This document shows, piece after piece, positions 34,045 through 43,546 of a DNA stretch of 64,000 nt (position 1 is its first letter; every line of letters starts with the position of its first letter). The stretch is taken from positions 20,110 through 84,109 of the forward strand of contig NZ_JABSNP010000020.1 of NCBI RefSeq assembly GCF_013294115.1. The letters run 5' to 3'. A model generated the notes under the pieces. That model was given only the letters and a program-made list of their open reading frames with translations, had not been told where the DNA came from and did not search any database. The position numbers and the translations under genes are program-made. The stretch comes from Hymenobacter caeli (GTDB lineage: Bacteria > Bacteroidota > Bacteroidia > Cytophagales > Hymenobacteraceae).

Positions 34045-35118
34045 CTAGGCGTTCACCCGCTGGCGGGCTACCTCGAACAGCATGATGCCCGCCGCTACCG
34101 ACACGTTGAGGCTCTGAATCTGGCCGGTCATGGGCACTTTCAGGCGCACGTCGGCCAGGCGGAGCAGCTCGGGGGCGATGCCGTCTTCTTCCGAGCCCAT
34201 GAGCACGGCCACGGGGCCCGAGAAATCGGCGGCGGCGGCGCCCACGGCTTCGTCGGCTTTTTCGGAGCAGGCCACCACCGTCACGCCCGATTGCTGGAGG
34301 AAGCGGATGGTGTCCTGCAAGTTGTTTTCGCGGCACACGGGCAGGATGTTGAGGGCCCCGGCGGAGGTTTTGAGGGCGTCGCCGTTGATTTGGGCGGCCC
34401 CGTGCGAGGGCACCACCAGGGCCTGCACGCCCAGGCACTCGGCGGTGCGGGCAATGGCCCCGAAGTTGCGCACGTCGGTGATGCGGTCGAGCAGCAGCAG
34501 GAACGGCACCTTGCCTTCCTCAAACAAGCCGGCGAGCAGGCCGTCGAGCGGGGCGTAGTCGATGGGCGAGACGAAGGCCACCGCGCCCTGGTGGTTTTTG
34601 CGGGTGAGGCCGTCGAGCTTTTCCACCGGCACCTGCTGCACCTGGATGCCCGCTGTGCGGGCCAGGGCCGAGATGTCACCCACGAGGCTGTTTTTGGTGC
34701 CGCGCAGCAGGAAGATTTTTTCCAGCGTGCGGCCCGCGTTCAGCGCCTCCAAAATGGGGCGCAGGCCGAACAGCATGTCGATGCTGCGGTCTTGCTGCGG
34801 GGCCCGGTTTTCGTAGCGGGGGCGGTCGTCGCCGCGCTCAGCGCGTTCGGGCCGGTCCTGGCGGTAGGGGGGGCGGGCGGCGCCATCGCGGCGGGCGGGG
34901 GCATTGCCGCGGTCGGGTTGGTCGTCGCGGTTGTCGCTGCCGCCGCGGCCCCGGGGCTTGGCGCGCGGCTCCGCAGCCAGGTCGTCGGCGGCGTCACGGT
35001 CGGGCCGGAACTGTTTGGGCGTGACGGGCCGGTTCTGCTCGTCGTAAAAGCGGCGGCCCGCTACCGGCCGCTGGGGTCGGTTGCTGGGGCGCTCGGGGCG
35101 GTCTGTCCTGTTCTCCAT
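34045..35118 (-). CDS. rlmB: 23S rRNA 2'-O-ribose methyltransferase (RlmB/TrmH family)
   Basis: 357 aa from ATG 35118. The first 95 residues are a disordered Arg/Asp/Pro-rich extension (RPERPSNRPQRPVAGRRFYD). From IDMLFGLRPILEALNAGRTL the canonical RlmB starts: substrate-binding L30e-like domain, then SPOUT methyltransferase with LDRITDVRNFGAIARTAECL, VLMGSEEDGI and QIQSLNVSVAAGIML (knot). It methylates G2251 of 23S rRNA in E. coli. The 5' end overlaps the preceding GWxTD gene by 58 nt, unusually long for two real genes, and a later start inside the disordered region cannot be excluded. Confidence 0.92.
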   Translation of the reverse strand: MENRTDRPERPSNRPQRPVAGRRFYDEQNRPVTPKQFRPDRDAADDLAAEPRAKPRGRGGSDNRDDQPDRGNAPARRDGAARPPYRQDRPERAERGDDRPRYENRAPQQDRSIDMLFGLRPILEALNAGRTLEKIFLLRGTKNSLVGDISALARTAGIQVQQVPVEKLDGLTRKNHQGAVAFVSPIDYAPLDGLLAGLFEEGKVPFLLLLDRITDVRNFGAIARTAECLGVQALVVPSHGAAQINGDALKTSAGALNILPVCRENNLQDTIRFLQQSGVTVVACSEKADEAVGAAAADFSGPVAVLMGSEEDGIAPELLRLADVRLKVPMTGQIQSLNVSVAAGIMLFEVARQRVNA

Positions 35119-36341
35119 TGCTCCACGGCACCGTACCAAGGCTTTTCGTACTCGGGGCGGCGCACTAATTCGTAATTATCAGGCGCAAAGGTACTCGGCC
35201 GGGGGCGGAAGCTGAAGGTAAGGGGCCCGCCGGGGCCCACTTGCGCGTAGTACCACTGCTCGTCGCCGGTGGCCAGGCGCTGCACCCGCTGGGGCGGGCC
35301 CAGCACCACGTACAGCAGGCCCCGGTCGGTGAGGAAGCCGGCCTTGTGGGCGGGGAAGAGGCGGTTGGCCGCCGCCACGCGGCCGTAGTAGTTGCGGATG
35401 AGGACCTTGCCCACGGACTGGTTTTCGTGCGCGGCGGTCAGCCAGAAGCCGTCCACGGCCCGCTTGGGGTCGGGGGCGTTGGCGAGGCGCTGGCGCTCGG
35501 CGGTGCTGGTGAGGTAGCGCAGCGGGTCGATGAGCTCGGCGGCGGTGCGCAGGTTGGGGTAGTCGCCGTTGGCCACCAGCAGGGCCAGGGTGCGCGGCAC
35601 CTGCCCGCCGATGCCGCCCACGTGCAGGGCCATCAGGCTGGGGTCGTCGCAGCGCAGCAGCTGGTTCGAGCGCACGTTCACCGAATCAATCAGGGGCAGC
35701 GTGGCGGGGCCCCCGGCCACGGTGGCGGGGTCGGTCATGGGCGGCAGGGCCGCGGTGGGGGGCACGGCGTAGCGCCGCAGCCGCACGGGCTGGACCAGCC
35801 CGTAGTTATCGATTCGAAAGGTTTCGCGGGCCCGCACGTAGGGCCGCAGCAGCGGCAGCCCCACCGAATCGGTGATGACGAACGGCCGGGCCAGGCGCTC
35901 GGCCGACAGCACCAGCCAGGTAGTGGTGGCCGCGTCCTGGGCGGTGGGCGGGGCCACGGGGCCAATCTGGACTTGCAGCACGGTGCCCGCCGGCACGCGG
36001 GCCGCCGCTACGCAGAAGCTGGCCCGCGTGCCGCCGGTGGCGTCGGGCCGCAAGTGCTGCCGTCGGCGCGGAATGCTGTCCTGCCACAGCGGGGCCGGCG
36101 CTTCGTAGCCGGCCCAGGCCGTGACGCGCATCGGCTGGCCGGGCCCCGTGGGGGCCCCGGCGGGCAGGCGCACGTACAGGCGCAGGCTGTCGCCCTCGCG
36201 GCGGGTGTCGGCCATCACGCGGGGCACGTCGCGGTAGAGGCCAGCAAAATTGGGGCGGGGCAAGGGCAGGGCCTGAGTCTGGGCCACGGCGGCCCGCCCG
36301 GGCAGCGCGGCCAGGACCAGCCAAAAGAAAAAACGGTTCAT
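35061..36341 (-). CDS. Exported GWxTD-domain protein
   Basis: 426 aa, ATG 36341, with a signal peptide (FFFWLVLAALPGRAAVAQ). The C-terminal half has the GWxTD family landmark region, DGFWLTAAHENQ ... HKAGFLTDRGLLYVVLGPP, in which the name-giving Trp is Phe (GFLTD). The family is widespread in Bacteroidota and of unknown function, exported to the envelope. It ends inside the 5' end of rlmB, so the two are probably cotranscribed. Confidence 0.85.
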   Translation of the reverse strand: MNRFFFWLVLAALPGRAAVAQTQALPLPRPNFAGLYRDVPRVMADTRREGDSLRLYVRLPAGAPTGPGQPMRVTAWAGYEAPAPLWQDSIPRRRQHLRPDATGGTRASFCVAAARVPAGTVLQVQIGPVAPPTAQDAATTTWLVLSAERLARPFVITDSVGLPLLRPYVRARETFRIDNYGLVQPVRLRRYAVPPTAALPPMTDPATVAGGPATLPLIDSVNVRSNQLLRCDDPSLMALHVGGIGGQVPRTLALLVANGDYPNLRTAAELIDPLRYLTSTAERQRLANAPDPKRAVDGFWLTAAHENQSVGKVLIRNYYGRVAAANRLFPAHKAGFLTDRGLLYVVLGPPQRVQRLATGDEQWYYAQVGPGGPLTFSFRPRPSTFAPDNYELVRRPEYEKPWYGAVEQWRTGQTAPSAPATDPSGR

Positions 36342-36828
36342 ACCGGCGTGTACGTGGTTGACGGATCAAAAATATAAAAAGGACCGGCCCGCGCGCCCAC
36401 CAACTGGTTTTGGCCGCGCTGCGCCCGGCCGGCAGTCAAAACACTGGGAACCTTGTACACCATTCCCCGCGCCGCCCGCCGGAGAAGGGCCGTGCCGGAT
36501 GCATTGTTCAGGAAGCGGCGCTAATAACGCGCATTGGCCGCGTCCTTTGCTGCATTAGGGCCAGGGGTAGCCGCGGCCGGGCCGCCGCCGTGCGGCCGGC
36601 TGTTGCGTTTCGCCGTAGTATCGCTGGGCGCGGGGGTTACTTTGCGGGCGTTGCGGTGGGCGGTGGGCCGGCAAGTTGGTTACCGCCCACCGCAAATGCG
36701 AAGGCCGGCCGCGCAACAAAGTTGGGCCGGCCGATTAATCCGGGCTGGGCCGGCCGCGTTCTAAGAGTCGGCCCGCCGGGCCCCGCTCCGCCGAAACGCG
36801 GGGCTGGCCGGTGCAAGAAAGTTGAACC
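36342..36828. other. 487-nt intergenic region with a perfect 14-bp stem
   Basis: No gene is supported. The region contains a perfect hairpin TTGCGGTGGGCGGT (36651-36664) / ACCGCCCACCGCAA (36682-36695) with a 17-nt loop and no T run. Three GGCCGGCC-rich stretches lie within 70 nt after it. It lies between divergent genes, so promoters for both are expected, but I found no convincing -33/-7 pair. Confidence 0.6.
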
Positions 36829-38175
36829 ATGTCCGTTTTCTCCCGTCCCTCCGCGTTGTTCATGCCGCCCACCGCTGTCGATTCATCCATGCAGCGCTTC
36901 TTTTCGGAGGCGCGGGTCCAGCGGCTGGGGGCGTTCTGGAGCGGCTTGATCATTGTGGGCATTTTTGCTTCGGGGGCGGTGCGGGTGCTGCCCAGCATCG
37001 GCGTGGCGGGCTTGTTTCTGACTGGGGTGGGCTACGCCCTGGCCCACCGATGCGTCGCCCAGTGGGCGCGGTGGCCCGAAACGCTGAGTTTCGGATTGAT
37101 TTACCTGCTGCACGTGGCCTCCGGCCTGTGGCAGGCCCGCCTGGCCGACGCCGCCCTGCAGCAAGACCTGGTGCTTGAGCTGCCGTTTGTGCTGCTGCCG
37201 GTTTCGTTTTTGCTGCTGCCCGGTTGGCGGCCCGGCCACAAGCGCTTACTGTGGCTCGTGCTCATCGGCTGCTGCCTGGCCGCGGCGGCGGGGGCCGCGG
37301 CCAACTACTGGCACCACCACGAAGAAATCAACCGGCTCTACCTGCAATCGCAGGTGATGCCCACCGCCCCCGACCACATCCGCTTCAGCCTGCTGGTGAG
37401 CATGGCCGTGCTGGCGGGGGCCGTGCTGCTGGCCACCGGCCGGCTGCCCAAGCGCCTGCGCCACGCGCTGCTGGGCGCGGTGCTGCTGCTGTTCCTGTTC
37501 CAGCACCTGCTGGCCGTGCGCAGCGGCCTCGTCACGATGTACGCGGCCATCGCCCTGGGGCTGGGGTGGCTGGGGTGGCAGCTTGGGCGCTGGAAAACCG
37601 TACTGGTGGGGGGCCTGGCCATGGCCGCGCTGGCGGGCGCGTGCCTGCTGCTCTTCCCCACGCTACAAAACAAAATTACCAACACCCGCGACGACTCGGC
37701 CCGCCTCGAAACGGTGGGCGCGGCCAATAATTACTCCGTCACGGCGCGGGTCTATTCTTATGCCGCAGCCTGGGGCGTCGTCCGCGCCCACCCGGTGGCG
37801 GGCGTGGGCAAAGTGAAGCTGGAAGACGCCATGGCCTGGCAGTACCACGCGCGGTTTCCCGAAATCGGCCCCGAGCACTACCTGCTGCCGCACAACCAGT
37901 TCCTCTACAACCTGGCGGCCTACGGGGCCGTGGGCCTGGTGGTGTTCTTGTTCGGATTCTACTACCCGCTGTGGCTGGGCATCCGCCGGCGCAACATCAT
38001 GCTGCTGCTCATGTACCTCATCGTGTCGCTTTCCTTCACGGTCGAGTACACGCTGGAAACCCAGATTGGGGTACTCACCGGGCTGTTCTTCATCCTGCTG
38101 GCCGCCGCGCCCACCGCCCCGCCCCAGCCCGCCCGGCCCCGGCCAACGGAGGGCTTCCTGGCCCGCGCCGGCTAA
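36829..38175 (+). CDS. O-antigen ligase-like membrane protein
   Basis: 448 aa with about ten membrane helices. A large periplasmic loop with ITNTRDDSARLETVG and NNYSVTARVYSYAAAWGVVRAHPVAGVG, followed by LLPHNQFLYNLAAYGAVGLVVF, matches the Wzy_C (WaaL/O-antigen ligase) domain, in which a conserved His and Arg take part in transfer. It would attach or polymerise a surface glycan on the outer face of the inner membrane. No other O-antigen genes are adjacent. Confidence 0.85.
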   Translation: MSVFSRPSALFMPPTAVDSSMQRFFSEARVQRLGAFWSGLIIVGIFASGAVRVLPSIGVAGLFLTGVGYALAHRCVAQWARWPETLSFGLIYLLHVASGLWQARLADAALQQDLVLELPFVLLPVSFLLLPGWRPGHKRLLWLVLIGCCLAAAAGAAANYWHHHEEINRLYLQSQVMPTAPDHIRFSLLVSMAVLAGAVLLATGRLPKRLRHALLGAVLLLFLFQHLLAVRSGLVTMYAAIALGLGWLGWQLGRWKTVLVGGLAMAALAGACLLLFPTLQNKITNTRDDSARLETVGAANNYSVTARVYSYAAAWGVVRAHPVAGVGKVKLEDAMAWQYHARFPEIGPEHYLLPHNQFLYNLAAYGAVGLVVFLFGFYYPLWLGIRRRNIMLLLMYLIVSLSFTVEYTLETQIGVLTGLFFILLAAAPTAPPQPARPRPTEGFLARAG

Positions 38176-38176
38176 G

Positions 38177-38216
38177 CAGTTGGCCGTTAGCTTTTAGCTG
38201 CTAGCTGTTAGCTTTC
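38177..38216. repeat. Single arm of the TAGCT-type repeat
   Basis: GTTAGCTTTTAGCTGCTAGC followed by TGTTAGCTTTC. It matches the arms at 296-331 and 48795-48837 but has no nearby inverted partner. Confidence 0.6.
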
Positions 38217-38279
38217 GTTTTATAAACGAGTCAACTACACGATTTTTATTGCATCATTGATTTTGAACAACTTACAAGC

Positions 38280-38315
38280 AAAAGGCCGGCCCGCAATTAC
38301 GCGGGCCGGCCTTTT
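38280..38315. terminator. Bidirectional terminator between convergent genes
   Basis: AAAAGGCCGGCCCGC / GCGGGCCGGCCTTTT with a 6-nt loop, 15 bp perfect. It lies between the O-antigen ligase-like gene and the DUF2723 gene. Confidence 0.9.
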
Positions 38316-38342
38316 GCTTAACCGGCGCCCATTAATAATGCC

Positions 38343-41339
38343 CTATTGCCGGTCTTGCAGGTAGGGTTGCAGCACGGCGAAGGCCCGCTGGGCCCGCGCG
38401 GTGTCGCCGGCCTGCTGGGCGGCGCGGTACACGTTCTGGAGGTTGATGAGGTGCAGGCGCTGGTCGTAGTCGAACAGGCTGCCGTCGGGCCGGCCGGCGT
38501 AGAACGACAGCATCTGGGTGGCGCGGCGCAGCATGGTGTCGAGGATTTCGTCGGCCCGCGCCTTTTCGCCGCCCGCGATGAGGGCCGGCACCAGCAGCGG
38601 CGAGTAGTAGTCGTAGGGAATGGCCTTGTCGGGCATCACCTGCAAGCAGAAATCGGCCACCTCCTTGGCCTTGGCCTTGTCGCCGCGCTCGAGGTAGGTG
38701 TTGGCGAGGCGGGCAAACTTGTCGCGGTAGTTCGACGGAAACTTGAGGTTGTTCTCGTCGTAAAAAATCTTGTCGTTGGTGAGGCCCCGGTAGCTGAACT
38801 GCTTCACCAGCTTGGCGTAGTTGAGGTCGGTTTCCACGTAGCCCTCGTCGCCCTGGGGCGTGTAGTTGGGGTCTTTCAGCGGCAGCAGGCGGTAGGCCAG
38901 GCCCTCGAGCTGGAAGTAGGGCTGGAGGTTCATGTAGTCGCTCGGCGTCACGGTGGAGCTGAAGTAGATGGGCCGCTTCCAGTTGTTGGTGGCAATCATG
39001 TCCAGAATCACCAGGTTTTTCTTCTCGATGCCGCGCTTGCCCATGCTCCAGTCCATGCGGGCCACGAGCTGCTTGCTCCGGTCCTTCGGCATGATGCCCA
39101 GCTGCTTGAAAGCCGTGGTGTCGATGGGCAGGTAGAAATTCGGCGTCGGGAACGACATCATGTTGGGCCCGTTCTCGCCGGACGACACTTGCAGCAGTGG
39201 GTTGTTTTGCTCGATGAGCTGAATGAACTGCTTCACGTCCACGTCTTTCACGGCCGGGTTTTGGGCAAAGGGCACGTAGTCGTTGGTGCCCTGGGCGTAG
39301 GCTTTGTCGTCCATCGTGATGGGCAGCGGCTGCGAAAGGTACGAGCGGCGCTTCATCTGCTGGATGTACCAGTCGGTGTTCAGGTAGCTGAGCACGGCCA
39401 CGCGCACGTCGGTGCGGATGCCCTCCACCTCCTGGGCGTACCAGAGCGGGAAGGTGTCGTTGTCGCCGTTGGTGAACAGGATGGCGTTCGGGGCGCAGCT
39501 GTTGAGCAGGTTTTTGGCCGAGTCCACCGAGTTGAAGCGGCCCGAGCGGTCGTGGTCGTCCCAGCCCTGGGCCACCAGAATGCCGGGCACCAGCAGGCTC
39601 AGGGCCAGGGCGATGGCCGCCCGGGGCCCCTCGGCCTTGACGGTCGAGCGCAGCGCGTCGGCCAGGCCCAGCACGCCCAGCCCAATCCAGATGGCGAAGG
39701 CAAACGTGGCCCCGGCAAAGGTGTAGTCCCGCTCGCGGGGCTCCAGCGGCGGCTGGTTGAGGTACACGATGATGGCCAGGCCGGTGAGCAGGAACAGCAG
39801 CCCCACCACCAGCGCGTCCTTGCCGTCGCGCCGGCTCTGGAAAAACAGGCCCACCAGGCCCAGCAGCAGCGGCAGGGCGTAGAAGTTGTTGTGCGCCTGG
39901 CTCCGGCCGATGCGCTCGGGCAGGGCCGCGCGGCCGGGGCTGAAGGGCGTGACGGTGCCCGCCTGCTGCACGTCGGACTCGCGCCCCACGAAGTTCCACA
40001 TGAAGTAGCGCCAGAACATGTGCCCCATCTGGTAGCGGAACAAAAACGACAGGTTCTGGCCCATCGTGGGCTTCACGCCGTCCTGGATGTCCACCCACTT
40101 CTTGTACTCCTGGATGTGGCCGGGCTCGGGGCTGTAGATGCGCGGCAGCAGCATCTTGTCCTCGTCGGCGTAGGTGTACTCGGCCTGCGGGGGCAGCTCC
40201 CGGTAGGTGCCGGTGGCGGGGTCGCGGGCGTAGCGGGCGGCCCCGGGGTCCTGGCCGGTAGGCTGGGCGTTGAACTGCGGGCCGTAGAGCAGGGGCCGCG
40301 AGCCGTACTGCTCGCGCTTGAGGTAGCTCACGAAGCTCAGCACGTCCTCGGGGTCGTTCTCGTTGATGGTGGGGTGGTACGACGAGCGGATGGGCACGAT
40401 GAGGTAGCTCGAATACCCAATCAAAATGAAGGTAAAGCACAGCATGGCCGTGTTCAGCAGCTGGCTCTTAAATTTGAAGGAAAGCCGGAACCCGTACACT
40501 ATCAGCCCGACAAGGGCCGCCACGAAAATCACCAGGCCCGAGTTGAAGGGCAGGCGCACGGTGTTCACGAAGAAGACCTCGAAGTAGCCGGCCAGCGTGG
40601 GCAGGCCCGGGATGATGCCCACCAGCACGGCCGCCAGCAGCACCAGGCACACGCCCATCACCACCACGATGCCCCGGAAGCTGGGGTTGGCGTTGCGGCG
40701 GTAGTAGTAAATCAGGCCCAGGGCGGGCAGCGTGAGCAGGTTGAGCAGGTGCACGCCGATGCTCAGGCCGATGACGTAGGCAATGAGCACGATCCACTTG
40801 TCGGAGTCGGGCTCGGCGGCGTGGCCCTCCCACTTCAGCATGAGCCAGACCACGGCCGCCGTGCACAGCGACGACATGGCGTACACCTCGCCCTCCACGG
40901 CGTTGAACCAGAACGAGTCGGTGAAGGCAAAGGCCAGGGCCCCGATGGCCCCCGCGCCCAGAATGAGCAGCGTGTCGGTGCCGGTGGGCTCCTCCACGGG
41001 CGTGTTCACGGCCGAGCGGCGCAGCACCAGCTTGGCGGCCATGCGCGTGATGCTCCAGAACAGGAACAGGACCGTAAAGGCGCTGCTCAGCCCCGAGAGG
41101 GCGTTGACCAGCACGGGCACTTTGGTAGTGTCGCCGAACGAGAACAGCGACATCAGCCGGCCCAGCAGCAGGAAGGTGGGGGCCCCGGGCGGGTGCGGCA
41201 CCAGCAGCTTGTAGGCGCAGGCAATGAACTCGCCGCAGTCCCAGAACGAAGCCGTGGGCTCGAGGGTGCTGAGGTAGGTGGCGGCGGCAATGGCGAACAC
41301 GAGCCAGCCGACCAGGTTGTTTAATCGTTGGAAACGCAT
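38343..41339 (-). CDS. DUF2723 membrane glycosyltransferase-like protein
   Basis: 998 aa from ATG 41339. The N-terminal half has about ten to twelve membrane helices. The first loop carries TASFWDCGEFIACAYKLLVPHPPGAP, the conserved DxGE...HPPG pattern of DUF2723 proteins related to lipid-linked-sugar glycosyltransferases (GT117). The soluble C-terminal part (about 620-998) has TPR-like helices (ANTYLERGDKAKAKEVADFC). In Bacteroidota it has been linked to envelope or protein glycosylation (family knowledge). No specific glycan can be inferred. Confidence 0.9.
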   Translation of the reverse strand: MRFQRLNNLVGWLVFAIAAATYLSTLEPTASFWDCGEFIACAYKLLVPHPPGAPTFLLLGRLMSLFSFGDTTKVPVLVNALSGLSSAFTVLFLFWSITRMAAKLVLRRSAVNTPVEEPTGTDTLLILGAGAIGALAFAFTDSFWFNAVEGEVYAMSSLCTAAVVWLMLKWEGHAAEPDSDKWIVLIAYVIGLSIGVHLLNLLTLPALGLIYYYRRNANPSFRGIVVVMGVCLVLLAAVLVGIIPGLPTLAGYFEVFFVNTVRLPFNSGLVIFVAALVGLIVYGFRLSFKFKSQLLNTAMLCFTFILIGYSSYLIVPIRSSYHPTINENDPEDVLSFVSYLKREQYGSRPLLYGPQFNAQPTGQDPGAARYARDPATGTYRELPPQAEYTYADEDKMLLPRIYSPEPGHIQEYKKWVDIQDGVKPTMGQNLSFLFRYQMGHMFWRYFMWNFVGRESDVQQAGTVTPFSPGRAALPERIGRSQAHNNFYALPLLLGLVGLFFQSRRDGKDALVVGLLFLLTGLAIIVYLNQPPLEPRERDYTFAGATFAFAIWIGLGVLGLADALRSTVKAEGPRAAIALALSLLVPGILVAQGWDDHDRSGRFNSVDSAKNLLNSCAPNAILFTNGDNDTFPLWYAQEVEGIRTDVRVAVLSYLNTDWYIQQMKRRSYLSQPLPITMDDKAYAQGTNDYVPFAQNPAVKDVDVKQFIQLIEQNNPLLQVSSGENGPNMMSFPTPNFYLPIDTTAFKQLGIMPKDRSKQLVARMDWSMGKRGIEKKNLVILDMIATNNWKRPIYFSSTVTPSDYMNLQPYFQLEGLAYRLLPLKDPNYTPQGDEGYVETDLNYAKLVKQFSYRGLTNDKIFYDENNLKFPSNYRDKFARLANTYLERGDKAKAKEVADFCLQVMPDKAIPYDYYSPLLVPALIAGGEKARADEILDTMLRRATQMLSFYAGRPDGSLFDYDQRLHLINLQNVYRAAQQAGDTARAQRAFAVLQPYLQDRQ

Positions 41340-41477
41340 AGAAAAAAAGGAGCGGCCCGTGCCGTTAAGGCCCGCAGACAATGAAAACGGCGCGGGGCGC
41401 GGCTAGGAAAGTTCAAAAGTAGGCACAGCGGCCGGGCCGTCCGCCCCGCTGGCCCCGCCGCGCTACGGCCATAAACA

Positions 41478-41504
41478 CCGAAAGCAGCCAAGGGCTGCTT
41501 TCGG
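41478..41504 (-). terminator. Terminator hairpin after the cupredoxin gene
   Basis: Perfect 12-bp stem CCGAAAGCAGCC / GGCTGCTTTCGG with a 3-nt loop, 28 nt after the stop codon of the gene ending at 41532. Only a short T-rich stretch follows on the minus strand. Confidence 0.65.
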
Positions 41505-41531
41505 AGGAAATTAAGAAACGGAGCCGACGGG

Positions 41532-42194
41532 TCAGTTCTGCAACACCAGGCGCTTGGTGCTGGCCACCTTGCCGTCCACCACTAAGCTGTAGAAGTACAC
41601 GCCGCCGGGCAGACTGCTCAGGTCCAGGGGCAGGCCAGTGGCGCTGAGGTCGGGGCGCAGGGCCACGGAACGAATCTCCTGGCCGATGATATTGAACAAG
41701 CGCAGCTTGTAGTCGGGGCCCGGCCGCTGGCGCAGCTGCACCGTCACGAAGCCGCGGCTGGGGTTCGGGTACAACGTCAGGGCCAGGGCGGCGAGGCGGG
41801 CGTCTTCGGTAGCGGTGGCGGTGCCGGTTACCGTGATGGTGCCGCCCATGCCGGTGATGACCCCGTTGGAAAAAGCGCCGTGCGACGTGCAGTGGTAGGG
41901 GTACACGCCGGGCGTGTTGAACGGGATGGCCGGCGAGGTGCGGCTGCTGGCGTTCATCTGAAAGAGGGCCCACGCCGGGCTCGGGCTGTCCGACATGGTG
42001 GGGTGGCTGGAGGTGCCGGTGGGGTAGCTCCACGTCACCACGTCGCCCACTTTAATGGCGACGTCGCCATTTTGTATCCCGTTGTATGCGTAGTAATTAT
42101 CGCCAACGGTAATGGTAATCTGGGCCGCGCGGGCCGGTGGGGCCGCCGCGCCCGCCATTGCCAGTAGTAGAAAAAATCGGGTAAAGACTTTCAT
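41532..42194 (-). CDS. Cupredoxin-like protein with T9SS sorting domain
   Basis: 220 aa. Signal peptide to about residue 23. A plastocyanin-type blue copper domain covers about 25-122, with probable ligands His64 (SSHPTMS), Cys102, His105 (YHCTSHG) and Met116. The last 85 residues (LALTLYPNPSRGFVTVQLRQ to KRLVLQN) form a T9SS type A sorting domain, so the protein is exported through the outer membrane. It may carry electrons at the cell surface or scavenge copper. It stands alone on this strand between birA and DUF2723. Confidence 0.87.
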   Translation of the reverse strand: MKVFTRFFLLLAMAGAAAPPARAAQITITVGDNYYAYNGIQNGDVAIKVGDVVTWSYPTGTSSHPTMSDSPSPAWALFQMNASSRTSPAIPFNTPGVYPYHCTSHGAFSNGVITGMGGTITVTGTATATEDARLAALALTLYPNPSRGFVTVQLRQRPGPDYKLRLFNIIGQEIRSVALRPDLSATGLPLDLSSLPGGVYFYSLVVDGKVASTKRLVLQN

Positions 42195-42340
42195 CGTAAA
42201 AACAGAAAAGGATCGTGGTAACTACCTGATTGCCTAAAGATACAGCGCTTTGACTGGAAGACCCCGCTGCACTCGGAATTAGTTCTTAATCAAGCACCGT
42301 GCCTTGTTTCTTCTACTCCAAATCCGGCCCGCCGGATTGC

Positions 42341-43099
42341 CTACACGTGGCGAATTTCCTGCAACCCGAACCAGCGCACGGCCCCGCCGATGTCCACGGC
42401 CAGCCGGCCGTCTTCGCCCACCCCGACAATTTGGCCGTGCACGCGCTGGCCGGCCACCTCGAAGGCGTGGGGCTCCTGGTAGCGGTAGAGCACCTGCAAG
42501 TAGGCCCGGCGCAGGGCCCCCACCTGGCCGGCCCGCAGCTGGAGGTAGCGGCGCTCCAGGCACTCGAGCAGGTGGGCCGCCAGGGGCCCCAGGTCGTAGG
42601 CCCGCCCGGTGAGGGCGGCCAGCGAGCTGGCGGTGGGCACCCCAAAAGCCACCTGGTTTACGTTCAGGCCGATGCCCACCACGCTGTGCTGGATTTTGGG
42701 GCCGCTCAGGGCGTTTTCAATCAGGATGCCGCCCAGCTTCTGGGCCCCGTAGTAGAGGTCGTTGGGCCACTTCAGGCGCAGGGCCGGGGCGGGGCCCAGC
42801 AGGGCGGCGGCCCAGTCGTGCACGGCCAAGGCCACCGCCTGGCTCAGCAAAAACTGCTGGCCGGCGTCGAGAAACGTGGGGAACCAAACCACCGACAGCG
42901 TGAGGTTCTCGCCGGCCGTGGCTTCCCAGCGGTTGCCGCGCTGGCCCCGGCCGGCGGTTTGGTGGCCGGTGGCCACCGTGCAGCCTTCGCTGGCCCGGTT
43001 TTCGCCAAGCAGGCGCTGGGCCTCCGCGTTGGTAGAGCCGCAGGCCGGCAACCAAACGAATTGCTGGCCCGTGAACAGGGTTTGGGGACGAATTTCCAT
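42341..43099 (-). CDS. birA: Biotin-[acetyl-CoA-carboxylase] ligase
   Basis: 252 aa from ATG 43099. Catalytic biotin-adenylation motifs are STNAEAQRL, VATGHQTAGRGQRGNRW (GRGxxG loop) and LKWPNDLYYGAQKLGGILIE. The N-terminal DNA-binding helix-turn-helix of E. coli BirA is absent, so it is a ligase without a repressor domain. It biotinylates the carrier protein of acetyl-CoA carboxylase. It is divergent from rsfS. Confidence 0.93.
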   Translation of the reverse strand: MEIRPQTLFTGQQFVWLPACGSTNAEAQRLLGENRASEGCTVATGHQTAGRGQRGNRWEATAGENLTLSVVWFPTFLDAGQQFLLSQAVALAVHDWAAALLGPAPALRLKWPNDLYYGAQKLGGILIENALSGPKIQHSVVGIGLNVNQVAFGVPTASSLAALTGRAYDLGPLAAHLLECLERRYLQLRAGQVGALRRAYLQVLYRYQEPHAFEVAGQRVHGQIVGVGEDGRLAVDIGGAVRWFGLQEIRHV

Positions 43100-43165
43100 C
43101 ACCTTTGTTGTGTAACTTGCATTAAGGGCCCCGGCCGAACCGGGGCTCAAACCTAATTATATCGT

Positions 43166-43546
43166 ATGAAAAGCACCTTGGTCCGGCAGGATTCGGACAC
43201 ATTGGCAGACATCGTAGTGCGCGGCATGCAGGAGAAGAAAGCCTCCGACATCGTGGTACTCAACCTAAAAGAGCTGAAAAACGCCGTTGCCGACTACTTT
43301 ATCATTTGCTCGGCTAATTCCGATACCCAAATTGATGCGGTGGCCCGCTCGGTGGAAGAAGAAGTGGAGAAACTGACCGGCGAGTACCCTTGGCAAACCG
43401 AGGGCCGCACCAACCGCGAGTGGGTGCTGCTCGACTACGTGGACGTGGTGGTGCACGTGTTCCTGCGCGACCGGCGCAAGTTTTACTCTTTGGAAGAATT
43501 GTGGGGCGATGCCCAAATTTCGTACATCGAGGAAGTAACGGCGTAG
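43166..43546 (+). CDS. rsfS: Ribosomal silencing factor RsfS
   Basis: 126 aa, the standard length. Signature segments are KKASDIVVLNLKE, YFIICSANSDTQIDAVA and GRTNREWVLLDYVDVVVHVF. The protein binds L14 of the large subunit and blocks subunit joining during starvation. It is followed after 190 nt by ftsH, an arrangement seen in other Bacteroidota (memory). Confidence 0.95.
   Translation: MKSTLVRQDSDTLADIVVRGMQEKKASDIVVLNLKELKNAVADYFIICSANSDTQIDAVARSVEEEVEKLTGEYPWQTEGRTNREWVLLDYVDVVVHVFLRDRRKFYSLEELWGDAQISYIEEVTA

Noticed and set aside
38346..41324. 992-aa open frame opposite the DUF2723 gene
   Set aside because: Shadow of a real gene; it is His/Val/Gly-rich without any domain, and the minus-strand frame has membrane helices and the DxGE/HPPG motif.
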